Assembly: GCA_030066475.1 (NCBI GenBank) | Contig: JASJBO010000175.1 | Coordinates: forward strand, 1 to 16,003 | Direction: 5' to 3' | DNA length: 16,003 nt | Source of the DNA: Myxococcota bacterium | GTDB lineage: Bacteria; Myxococcota_A; UBA9160; PR03 | Shown: piece by piece, positions 8,245 through 15,008 of the stretch | Position numbering within the stretch: the first letter of the stretch is position 1 | How the letters are laid out: each line of letters begins with the position of its first letter | Translations under genes and position numbers: made by a program | The notes under the pieces: generated by a model | Told to the model about the DNA's origin: nothing | The model's database searches: none | Seen by the model: only the letters and a program-made list of their open reading frames with translations

Positions 8245-8259
8245 GGGGCGGATTGCCCC
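8245..8259 (+). terminator. Short GC hairpin after pyruvate kinase
   Basis: GGGGC (8245-8249) and GCCCC (8255-8259) pair around a five-base loop, 50 bases after the pyruvate kinase stop. No T tract follows, so an intrinsic terminator is doubtful. The rest of the 175-base gap (8196-8370) shows no gene and no clear promoter. Confidence 0.25.
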
Positions 8260-8370
8260 AGTCGCGCCGCCAGCGCCCACTCGGCCCCGCCCGCGCGGCA
8301 GCCGTGGCCGTCTCCCGGGCACGGGCATTGCACCGGCCTGGAGCGGGGGTCGCTTCGGGGAGAGCGAGAC

Positions 8371-9168
8371 ATGGGCGAACGACTGCGCGACAAGGTGGCG
8401 ATCGTGGTGGGCGCGGGCTCTACGCCCGGCGAGACCCTCGGGAACGGTCGGGCCACGGCGATCCTGTTCGCGCGCGAGGGCGCGCGCGTGCTCGCCGTGG
8501 ATCGCGACGAGGGGTCGGCCGCCGAGACCGTGGAGCGGATCCGGACGGAGGGCGGCGAGGCGTCGGTTTTTGGCGCCGACGTCACGCAGGGCGAGGACTG
8601 CCGGCGCATGGTCGACCGCTGCGTCGAGCAGTACGGACGCATCGACGTGCTGCACAACAACGTGGGGATCGGCGACCTGGGCGGGCCGGTCGAGCTGACC
8701 GAAGCGCAGTGGGAGCACGTGATGGCGACCAACCTGAAGAGCATGTTCCTCGCCTGCAAGCACGCGCTGCCGCCGATGGAGGCGCAGGGCGGGGGCGCGA
8801 TCATCAACATCTCGTCGCTCGCCGCCGTGCGCTTCGCGCCCTACCCGATGCTCTCCTACAGCGCCTCGAAGGCCGCGGTGAACGCGCTGACCCGCTCGAT
8901 CGCGATGCAGTACGCGGCGCGCGGGATCCGCGCCAACGCGATCATGCCCGGCCTGATCGAGACCCCGATGGCGATGGAGGGGATCTCGGCGCGGCTCGGG
9001 ATCGGCAAGCCCGAGCTGAAGCGCATGCGCGAGCAGGCGGTGCCGATGCAGCGCATGGGCGAGGCCTGGGACGTGGCCCACGCGGCCGTCTACCTGGCGT
9101 CGGACGAGGCGCAGTACGTCACCGGTGTGGTGCTGCCGGTCGACGGCGGGCTGGCGCTCAAGGGATGA
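8371..9168 (+). CDS. Short-chain dehydrogenase/reductase (SDR)
   Basis: A 265-residue classical SDR that would oxidise an alcohol or reduce a ketone with NAD(P). The coenzyme loop reads VGAGSTPGETLGNGRA (about residues 13-28), an extended form of the usual TGxxxGxG found in one SDR subgroup. An acidic residue after the second strand (AVDRD) suggests NAD preference, an inference. HNNVGIG corresponds to the NNAG motif, INISSLAA carries the catalytic serine (Ser148/149), and YSASK provides Tyr163 and Lys167. The C-terminus YVTGVVLPVDGG is standard. The start is ATG 8371 with GGGGAGAG at 8357-8364. The stop overlaps the patatin start (ATGA), indicating a translationally coupled operon. Confidence 0.94.
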   Translation: MGERLRDKVAIVVGAGSTPGETLGNGRATAILFAREGARVLAVDRDEGSAAETVERIRTEGGEASVFGADVTQGEDCRRMVDRCVEQYGRIDVLHNNVGIGDLGGPVELTEAQWEHVMATNLKSMFLACKHALPPMEAQGGGAIINISSLAAVRFAPYPMLSYSASKAAVNALTRSIAMQYAARGIRANAIMPGLIETPMAMEGISARLGIGKPELKRMREQAVPMQRMGEAWDVAHAAVYLASDEAQYVTGVVLPVDGGLALKG

Positions 9169-10211
9169 GCCCGCGCGGACCGGCGATCGGGCTCGTGCTC
9201 GGCGGCGGCGGGGTGATCGGCAACGCCTATCTCACCGGCGTCCTGGAGGCGGTGCGCCAGGTCTCCGGCTGGGACCCCGGCCGGGCGCGCATCACGGTCG
9301 GCACCTCGGCGGGCTCGGTGAACGGCGCGCTCTCGGCCCTCGGCGTGCCGTGCGCGCTGATGTACCGCTACCTGTGTCGCGGGCTCGCCGACGACCCCGA
9401 GCCGGTCGACCCGGACGGTCCCGCCGCGCGCTTCCAACGGCACCCGGACCGCGAGTGGATGCGCCGCCTCTACCCGCGTACCGGCGTGCTGCCGCGCCCG
9501 CTGCTGTCGAGCCCGGCGGCCGTGCTGCGCGCCCTGCTGCGTCCGGACCGCACCTCGCTCGACCTGTTCGTGGCGGGGCTGATCGGCGAAGGGCTCATCT
9601 CGACACGCACCATCGGGGAGGTGATCGAGAGCGTCCAGCCCCGCGGCTGGCCCGAACGGGAGTTCTGGGCCGTCGCCGTCGACCTCGAGCGCGGCCGCCG
9701 CGTGGCGCTGGGCCGCGACGATGCACCGCGGACCGACGTGGCCCGAGCGGTGCGGGCGTCTTGCGCGATCCCCGCCTTCTTCGCCCCGGTGCGCATCGAA
9801 GGGCGCCGCTACGTCGACGGCGGCGTGTGGAGCGTCTCCAACCTCGACCTGCTGGCGGGGCAGGGCCTCGACCTGGTGGTGTGCGTGAATCCGATGTCGA
9901 CGCTCGAGGGCCGCTCCTACGAGGGTCCCGTCGACCGCTTCACGGGCGCCGTCCACGCGCTCGAGAGCCGCACCTGGCGCCGCTTCGGCCGGCGCCTCGG
10001 CTGGGAGCGCCGCCGCGTCGAGCAGAGCGGAACCCCCGTGCTCCTGGTCCAGCCGACCGCGGCCGACCTCGAGGTCATCCCGACCAACCTGATGAACCCC
10101 CGCCGTCGCCAAGCGGTCGCCGAGCGCGCGTTCGAGACCACCGTGGCGGGGCTGGAGACGCGCTTCGACTGGCGGCCCAGCCTGCGCGTGCTCGAGGCCG
10201 CGGCCGGCTGA
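9165..10211 (+). CDS. Patatin-like phospholipase / serine acyl hydrolase
   Basis: A 348-residue protein with the patatin fold. It would hydrolyse lipid acyl esters by a Ser-Asp dyad. The oxyanion-hole glycine run GLVLGGGGVIG (residues 9-19), the nucleophile elbow GTSAGS (Ser48) and the dyad aspartate in YVDGGVWS (Asp218) are all visible and correctly ordered. No signal peptide is seen, so it is probably cytoplasmic or membrane-associated. The ATG overlaps the SDR stop by four bases, with AAGGG directly before it. The pairing with an SDR suggests lipid or polyester turnover, but the substrate is unknown. The C-terminal region is arginine-rich (about residues 270-285). Confidence 0.93.
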   Translation: MSPRGPAIGLVLGGGGVIGNAYLTGVLEAVRQVSGWDPGRARITVGTSAGSVNGALSALGVPCALMYRYLCRGLADDPEPVDPDGPAARFQRHPDREWMRRLYPRTGVLPRPLLSSPAAVLRALLRPDRTSLDLFVAGLIGEGLISTRTIGEVIESVQPRGWPEREFWAVAVDLERGRRVALGRDDAPRTDVARAVRASCAIPAFFAPVRIEGRRYVDGGVWSVSNLDLLAGQGLDLVVCVNPMSTLEGRSYEGPVDRFTGAVHALESRTWRRFGRRLGWERRRVEQSGTPVLLVQPTAADLEVIPTNLMNPRRRQAVAERAFETTVAGLETRFDWRPSLRVLEAAAG

Positions 10212-10249
10212 ACGCCGTCCATCGGCTCTCGCCCGCCCCGAAGCCAGGC

Positions 10250-10303
10250 GCTCTTCTTCCGTCACTCGCCCCTCCTCGCGGCCGCAGCCGACCCGCGAAG
10301 AGC
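10250..10303. terminator. Spaced inverted repeat between convergent genes
   Basis: GCTCTTC (10250-10256) and GAAGAGC (10297-10303) are inverted and separated by 40 bases, within the 98-base gap between the convergent patatin and methyltransferase genes. The location suits a bidirectional terminator, but the stem is short, the loop long and there is no T run. Confidence 0.22.
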
Positions 10304-10309
10304 AGCCAA

Positions 10310-11068
10310 TCAGGCTCGTCGCGCCACCACGAACACATAGCCGTAGCAGTCCGCGTGCGTGCGATAGGTCTCGATCTCGGTGCGCGCGCCCGCGACCACC
10401 GCGGCGGCTGCCGGGTCGCCCGCGTAGCGCCGTTCGATCAGGGGGATGCGCTGCTCCAGCGGCGTGTAGTACTGCCGCCACCACGACGACTCGGGCAGCA
10501 CGAAGTGACCGACGACGTCGTAGCCGGCGCGCGCGACCAGCGCGAGCACGCCGTCCACGTCGAGGAGCTCGAGTCCCTCGTCGGCCCAGCAGCGTTCCAC
10601 CTCCGCCGGCAGCTCGTCGCGGAGCCGGCAGGCCTCGGTCAACGCGAGGTAGCCGGGATCGCGCAGCAGGGCGCGCCAGGCGGTGCAGGCGGCCTCGGTC
10701 CCCATCTGGTAGGCGGCGCCTTCGCTCCAGACCAGATCGAAGCGAGCGTCGGGCAGGGGCAGCGCCGCCATGTCCGCCTGCACGGGCTCGATGCGATCGG
10801 CGAGGCCTGCTTCGGCGGCGGCGGCGCGCAGGCGCCCGAGAAAGGGCCGGTAGTCGTCGAGGCCGATCACGCGGGCGCCGCGCCGCGCGAGCACCAGGGT
10901 CTGGCGGCCGGGCCCGCAGCCCACGTCGAGCGCGCGCGGTGCCGCGACCAGCTCCTCGCACAGGCCTAGCGCGCGCTCGGTCGACTCGTCGTCACCCGGA
11001 CCGGCGCGCGGCAGCCAGGCGTAGAGGTCGTAGAAGATCTCGCGGAAGCGCGGGTCGTCGAAGCCCAT
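10310..11068 (-). CDS. SAM-dependent class I methyltransferase
   Basis: A 252-residue protein with a Rossmann-like methyltransferase core. Motif I is DVGCGPG (residues 48-54), followed by the acidic end of strand 2 in VIGLDDY, the motif II-like region RIEPVQADMAALPLPDARFDLVW (broken here only by variable residues), and SEGAAYQMG. The C-terminal part contains an aromatic segment, SSWWRQYYTPLEQRI, probably part of the substrate pocket. Such proteins methylate small molecules; the substrate cannot be named. The ATG at 11068 is chosen because MGFDDPRFREIFYDLY matches how these proteins begin; the frame stays open upstream into low-complexity antisense sequence. No strong Shine-Dalgarno is seen. 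The gene is divergent from the vWA gene across a 151-base region with an inverted repeat. Confidence 0.88.
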   Translation of the reverse strand: MGFDDPRFREIFYDLYAWLPRAGPGDDESTERALGLCEELVAAPRALDVGCGPGRQTLVLARRGARVIGLDDYRPFLGRLRAAAAEAGLADRIEPVQADMAALPLPDARFDLVWSEGAAYQMGTEAACTAWRALLRDPGYLALTEACRLRDELPAEVERCWADEGLELLDVDGVLALVARAGYDVVGHFVLPESSWWRQYYTPLEQRIPLIERRYAGDPAAAAVVAGARTEIETYRTHADCYGYVFVVARRA

Positions 11069-11087
11069 GAGAGCCCGGCCTGCATAC

Positions 11088-11121
11088 CACACCGGGACCG
11101 GAACGGATCCGATCCGGTGTG
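11088..11121. promoter_or_regulatory. 8-bp inverted repeat with inner palindrome in a divergent promoter region
   Basis: CACACCGG (11088-11095) and CCGGTGTG (11114-11121) are perfect inverted arms separated by 18 bases. Inside is CGGATC-C-GATCCG (11104-11116), a second inverted repeat. The cluster lies 20 bases from the methyltransferase start and about 100 bases before the vWA start. It may be an operator pair or an RNA hairpin in the methyltransferase leader; no -10 box is convincing nearby. Confidence 0.4.
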
Positions 11122-11219
11122 CCGGCTTCGATTCCCCAACGGGCTCGACCAGTTCCGCGCTCGGATTCAAGCCGCTGAGGCGTCCCGCCGATCCCTCTCC
11201 ACCAGGGGGAGAACGTCCG

Positions 11220-13340
11220 ATGTCCGCTTCCGCCTTCCGACCCGTGCTGCTGGCCGTGCTGGCGGCCCTGCTGGCGCCGTCGCTCGAGGCCGTCGCCGAT
11301 TCCGGCGAGCTGCGCGTGGAGATCCACGAGCCGGCGCCCGGCAGCGTGATCGGCCGCGTCGACGAGCCCGTCACCGTGGTGGGCGGCGCCTCGATCTTCG
11401 GCGGCGTGAAGCAGCTCGACCTGTTCCTCGTGATCGACACCTCGAAGAGCCTGAACACGACCGACCCCCGGGACTACCGCGTCCGCGGCGCGACGGCGCT
11501 GGTACGCCGCCTGCCCTTGCGCAGCGACATCCAGCTCGGCGTGGTCGACGTGGACGGCGACGCGGAGCTGGTGCAGGGCCTCACGAAGGACCGCGACCAG
11601 GTGGTGCTGGCGCTCAAGCGCCTCGACCGCCGCGGCTCCACGGACCTGGCCGAGGGCATCCAGGTCGCGCTCGCCGGCTTCGAGTCCGGCGCGCGATCGG
11701 GCTCGTCGCGGGTGATCCTGCTCTTCACGGACGGGCGCTCGAACGAGAAGGCGGCGCTACGGGCGATGGCCGCGGCGCGCGACCGCGGTATCGCGATCCA
11801 CACGCTGCTGCTGGGCCGGGACGACGACGGCGAGGAGCTGCTCCAGACCATCGCGAGCGAGACCGGCGGCAGCTTCGTGCAGGTGACGGACCCGGCGAAG
11901 CTGCCCGAGGCGTTCCTGAGCCTGCGCACGACGGGCGTCGACCAGGTCACGATCGCGGTGAACGGCGGCCTGCCCTACGCCGCGCAGCTGGCCGGCGGCA
12001 CGTTCACCGGGAGCGTGCCGCTCGTGCCGGGCAGGAACGAGATCGTGGCCACCGCGCGGAGCCTGACGGGCCAGGTGCGCGAGGCGCGCACCGAGGTGAT
12101 GGTCTCCGACGAGCTCGCGGTCCGGATCGACGCGCCGCTCGACGGCGCCCTCTTCAGGCGCGACGTGAGCGAGACCGAGGTCAGCGGCGTCGCGACGCTG
12201 TTCGAAGGCATGGCGAGCGACGCCCTCCCGGCCGACCGCGGGGTGGCGAGCGTGGTGCTGCGGGTCGGGGACGCGGCGCCGGTCGCGGCGGCCCTCTCCG
12301 CGGGCCGCTTCGTCGGCCGGGTGCCGCTCGAGCGCGGCGAGAACCTCGTGGTGGCCGTCGCCACCTCGGTCGACGGCCGGGTGGCCGAGGCCCTGGCCAC
12401 CGTGACGGTCCAGCCGCCGGGGTGCGCGGAGCTCACCGTGGAGGCTCGGCGGGACGGCGCGCCCGCGCTGTCGCTCTCGGACCGCGGCGTCGAGATCGTG
12501 TTCGACGCCTCGAACAGCATGTGGGCGCAGATCGACGGGCGCTCGAAGATGGAGATCGCCAAGGAGACGCTGGAGCAGACGCTCGACGCGCTGCCCGACG
12601 ATCTGGGCGTGGCGCTGCGCGTCTACGGCCACCGCCACAGGCGCGAGGAGCGCAACTGCAGCGACTCGGAGCTGCTGGTGTCGTTCGACGACGACGGACG
12701 CGCGGCGGTCCGCGCGGCGATCGCCGGCGTGAAGCCGCGCGGGCAGACTCCGCTCGGCTACTCGCTCGAGCAGGTGGCGGCCGACTTCGGCGACTTCCCC
12801 GGCGAGCGCGCCGTGGTGCTCGTCACCGACGGCCTCGAGAGCTGCGGCGGCGACCCGGCGGCGGCGGCGGCGGCGCTCCAGCGCGACGCGCGGATGCCGG
12901 TGCACGTGATCAGCTTCGGCCTCGGCAGCGCCGACGACGAGGACGTGGCCAGCCTGCGCGCGATCGCCGCCGCCTCGGGCGGGCGCTTCCTGGCGGCGGG
13001 CAACGCGGACGAGCTGCGTGCGGCGCTCTCCGAGACCGTGGGCACACCGTTCGAGGTCTCGCGCGACGGCGCCCCGGTCGCGCGCGGCACCCTCGGCGCC
13101 GACGATCGCTTCCGGCTCCCGGAGGGCGAGTACCTCGTCACCTTCCAGAGCCAGCCCGAGCGCCGCGTGCCGGTGCGGCTGACCTCCGAGGAGGCACTCG
13201 CCCTCGTCGTCGAGCGCGAGGGCGACGGCGTCTCGCGCCGCGACCGGCGCACGCCGGCCGAGTACCACGTGTGCGCCTCGGCGGAGGTCGCGGCAGACGA
13301 GCCGGACGACCCGGCGCTGCCCGCCAGCCCCGCGCGCTAG
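11220..13340 (+). CDS. Secreted protein with two von Willebrand factor A domains and Ig-like segments
   Basis: A 706-residue protein with a signal peptide (hydrophobic VLLAVLAALLAP, likely cleavage AVA|DS after residue 26). vWA domain 1 (about 67-240) has a full metal-ion site: DTSKS (Asp73), GSTD, and FTDGRS (Asp171). vWA domain 2 (about 423-600) also has one: DASNS (Asp429), GQTPLGYS, VTDGLES. Between them is a beta-sandwich resembling glucodextranase-B/bacterial Ig domains (about 300-400). Half of a similar domain lies on each side of vWA 1. The C-terminus has a LPEGEYLVTF carboxypeptidase-regulatory or PEGA-like segment. Such proteins bind ligands or partners in the periplasm or at the surface in a metal-dependent way. 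The ATG at 11220 has GGGGGAG (11205-11211) eight bases before it; the frame is open further upstream but lacks a signal peptide there. Confidence 0.9.
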   Translation: MSASAFRPVLLAVLAALLAPSLEAVADSGELRVEIHEPAPGSVIGRVDEPVTVVGGASIFGGVKQLDLFLVIDTSKSLNTTDPRDYRVRGATALVRRLPLRSDIQLGVVDVDGDAELVQGLTKDRDQVVLALKRLDRRGSTDLAEGIQVALAGFESGARSGSSRVILLFTDGRSNEKAALRAMAAARDRGIAIHTLLLGRDDDGEELLQTIASETGGSFVQVTDPAKLPEAFLSLRTTGVDQVTIAVNGGLPYAAQLAGGTFTGSVPLVPGRNEIVATARSLTGQVREARTEVMVSDELAVRIDAPLDGALFRRDVSETEVSGVATLFEGMASDALPADRGVASVVLRVGDAAPVAAALSAGRFVGRVPLERGENLVVAVATSVDGRVAEALATVTVQPPGCAELTVEARRDGAPALSLSDRGVEIVFDASNSMWAQIDGRSKMEIAKETLEQTLDALPDDLGVALRVYGHRHRREERNCSDSELLVSFDDDGRAAVRAAIAGVKPRGQTPLGYSLEQVAADFGDFPGERAVVLVTDGLESCGGDPAAAAAALQRDARMPVHVISFGLGSADDEDVASLRAIAAASGGRFLAAGNADELRAALSETVGTPFEVSRDGAPVARGTLGADDRFRLPEGEYLVTFQSQPERRVPVRLTSEEALALVVEREGDGVSRRDRRTPAEYHVCASAEVAADEPDDPALPASPAR

Positions 13341-13346
13341 CAGTTC

Positions 13347-13376
13347 GACTTCGTTCGGCTTCGCCTCACTGCGCGC
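13347..13376 (+). repeat. Intergenic GACTTCG repeat related to the 101-bp tandem repeat
   Basis: This block begins six bases after the vWA stop codon. It matches the start of the tandem-repeat unit (read on the - strand from 245 down) at about 26 of 30 positions. In both cases the block starts within a few bases of a stop codon. It fills most of the 48-base gap between two convergent genes and is flanked by copies of GCGCTAGC. Confidence 0.6.
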
Positions 13377-13389
13377 GCCCTCCGGGCGC
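13375..13389. terminator. Compact GC hairpin between convergent genes
   Basis: GCGCCC (13375-13380) and GGGCGC (13384-13389) form a perfect 6-bp stem with loop TCC, placed between the convergent vWA and lipoprotein stops. It could end transcription in both directions, but it lacks a T tract. Confidence 0.4.
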
Positions 13390-13982
13390 TAGCGAACGGC
13401 GGCGATGGAGAGCGCCACGAGCTCGTCGGCGATGCGGGCAGAGAGATCGCGGAAGGTGCGCTCCTTGACCTTCTCCACGTAGGTCTCGGGGTTCGCGAAG
13501 ATCGCGTGCGTCACGCGCGCCCGCGTCTCCACCCCGAACTCCCCCACCAGCCGATCGCCGTCGCGCAGCCGCACCAGGCACTCGGAGTCATAGGACTGGA
13601 AGTAGGGCACGATCGGCATCGGGACGAAGTAGAAGAAGCCGGTGATGGTGGCGCCGATGAACGCCCAGGTCACGGCCTCGTCGAAGTGGCCCACGGCCTC
13701 CACCTCGAGCACGACGGAGGGCGGATCGACCGGCTCGACCGGGTAGTGGATCTCGTCGAAGACGTCCTGGGCCAGCAGGGCCTCCCGCAGCACCTCGCCG
13801 AACGACCCGTTGCTCCAGTAGAAGCCCGCCTCGTTCACGCGCAGGAGCGCCGCCCCGCCGATCGAGCCGCTGCTCGACGGTTGGTAGCCGGAGGCTCCGG
13901 TCAGGAAGTGCCAGCAGCCGGTGTTCGCCAGCGCGAGCAGGCCGATCGCCGCGATCGTGAGCGTGCGCCGGGCGCGGATCAA
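13389..13982 (-). CDS. Predicted lipoprotein of unknown function (197 aa)
   Basis: A 197-residue protein with an N-terminal charged and hydrophobic segment ending in LANTGC. Cys23 is the likely lipidated residue, though Asn at -3 is unusual for a lipobox. A hydrophobic aromatic stretch around residues 103-128 (including AFIGATITGFFYFVPMPIVP) is inserted between predicted beta strands and may contact a membrane or partner. The overall pattern loosely resembles small periplasmic lipoproteins of the YajG/LptE sort; this is a weak impression, not an assignment. The start is TTG at 13982, supported by GAGGAGGAG just upstream and by overlap with the previous stop (TTGA). It is the last gene of a three-gene lipoprotein operon. 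Confidence 0.8.
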   Translation of the reverse strand: MIRARRTLTIAAIGLLALANTGCWHFLTGASGYQPSSSGSIGGAALLRVNEAGFYWSNGSFGEVLREALLAQDVFDEIHYPVEPVDPPSVVLEVEAVGHFDEAVTWAFIGATITGFFYFVPMPIVPYFQSYDSECLVRLRDGDRLVGEFGVETRARVTHAIFANPETYVEKVKERTFRDLSARIADELVALSIAAVR

Positions 13983-14140
13983 GGCTCCTCCTCGCCGCGC
14001 GGCACCGGCTCCGACTCCACCGTCCAGTCCAGATCGTTCCCGTCGCGGGCCTGCTCCGGAAGCGCGAGGAAACGGCGCGCGCAGCCGGTCGCGAGCAGGG
14101 CCAGCATCAGGATCAGCGCGATCGCGCGGCCGGACCTCAT
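13979..14140 (-). CDS. Small predicted lipoprotein (53 aa)
   Basis: A 53-residue protein that could be missed by length cut-offs. It starts with a typical lipoprotein signal (MRSGRAIALILMLALLATGC, Cys20), leaving a mature part of only 34 residues. The tail NDLDWTVESEPVPRGEEEP resembles the C-terminus of the protein encoded just upstream (DPIGWTIESSPALARI). Its ATG overlaps the upstream stop (ATGA) and its TGA overlaps the downstream TTG start, so all three genes are translationally coupled. That coupling and the intact signal argue it is real. Function unknown. Confidence 0.75.
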   Translation of the reverse strand: MRSGRAIALILMLALLATGCARRFLALPEQARDGNDLDWTVESEPVPRGEEEP

Positions 14141-14919
14141 CCGTCTGCGCTCCGGATCCGCGCCAGCGCGGGCGACGACTCGATCGTCCAGCCGATCGGA
14201 TCCGGCCGGCCCAACCAGGGGTAGCGGTTGAGCAGGGAGATCACGGCGGCGGTCATGTCGCGCACCGCCCGATCCGTCGCATCCTGCAGCACCGACTGAT
14301 AGGTCGCCGTGGCTCCGCCGAGCCGGGAGCGCGAGCTCTTCACGAAGAAGGTCCGGCGCGCCCGAAGGCCGCTCGGGGTCTCTACGAGGAGGTCGATCTG
14401 GACGTCGGATTCGAAGAAGACGAGCGCCATCTGCGGTGCGCCTTCGAGCTCCAACGAGCGGAAGGAGCCCGAGATCTCGACGATCTCGCCCGCGGCCGTC
14501 GCCTGCGGATCGACGACCGTGAAGCCGGCGTGCTCGAGCCCCTCGCCGAGCCGATGCGCCATCCAGAACAGCGGCGCCTCCGAGCAGCCGAGCTGGTTGC
14601 GGATCGGGGGCTTGCGGGTCCGGCGGCGGCCGGGGCCGTGCGTCCGGGGCGGAGGCGGCGCACAATCGGGCGGCGGCCGGTGGTCGGCGAACGGCGCGGC
14701 GACCCGGACGAGCCGCCCGTCTCCACCCTGGAAGTCGAAGACCGGGGGACCGCTGGGCGCCACCAGGCCGGTGGTGCCCGAGCAGCTCGCGAGCAGCAGC
14801 CCTGCGAGGAGCCCGCCGGCCACGAGCACCGCGGTGCGCCATGCCGCACGAAGCTCGACTCGAGAACGGTTCCGAAGGAAGGTCCGATGCCAGGTCCCAA
14901 TCCCGATCCGCGCTGCCAA
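14137..14919 (-). CDS. Predicted lipoprotein of unknown function (about 260 aa)
   Basis: The hydrophobic segment AVLVAGGLLAGLLLASC ends in a good lipobox (LASC), so the mature protein is probably anchored to a membrane by that cysteine (Cys46 with the chosen start). The mature part has a proline/arginine-rich linker, then a mixed domain with LFWMAHRLGEGLEHAGFTVV, ALVFFESDVQIDLLVET and a long helix ending in MTAAVISLLNRYPWLG, vaguely like YajG-type periplasmic lipoproteins. It ends in GWTIESSPALARI, a motif shared with the next gene. The start is uncertain: TTG 14919 has GAGGGG just upstream and fits a promoter at 14945-14973; GTG 14829 would give a shorter signal without positive charges. It is the first gene of the operon. 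Confidence 0.75.
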   Translation of the reverse strand: MAARIGIGTWHRTFLRNRSRVELRAAWRTAVLVAGGLLAGLLLASCSGTTGLVAPSGPPVFDFQGGDGRLVRVAAPFADHRPPPDCAPPPPRTHGPGRRRTRKPPIRNQLGCSEAPLFWMAHRLGEGLEHAGFTVVDPQATAAGEIVEISGSFRSLELEGAPQMALVFFESDVQIDLLVETPSGLRARRTFFVKSSRSRLGGATATYQSVLQDATDRAVRDMTAAVISLLNRYPWLGRPDPIGWTIESSPALARIRSADG

Positions 14920-14944
14920 CGCCCCTCGCTTCCGGCCCGCGCAC

Positions 14945-14973
14945 ACTCTGACCAGGAGCGGACGCGATGTCAA
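14945..14973 (-). promoter_or_regulatory. Sigma-70-type promoter for the lipoprotein operon
   Basis: Read on the - strand, a consensus TTGACA (14973-14968) is followed after exactly 17 bases by CAGAGT (14950-14945), which matches three of six -10 positions including the last T. Transcription would start near 14938, about 18 bases before the TTG chosen as start of the first lipoprotein gene. Confidence 0.45.
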
Positions 14974-14991
14974 GCATCGAGCCGCCTGGGC

Positions 14992-14997
14992 TACGCT
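14992..14997 (+). promoter_or_regulatory. Possible -10 box (TACGCT) for the selenoprotein gene
   Basis: TACGCT fits TAnnnT and ends 11 bases before ATG 15009, an arrangement like that in front of dapL. No -35 box is convincing. If correct, the mRNA has almost no leader and the true start is 15009, not 14967. Confidence 0.35.
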
Positions 14998-15008
14998 ACG
15001 TGCCCTCC

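Noticed and set aside
8196..8370. Possible small gene or RNA between pyruvate kinase and SDR
   Set aside because: No start with a ribosome binding site leads to a credible product, and apart from one short GC hairpin no structure stands out.
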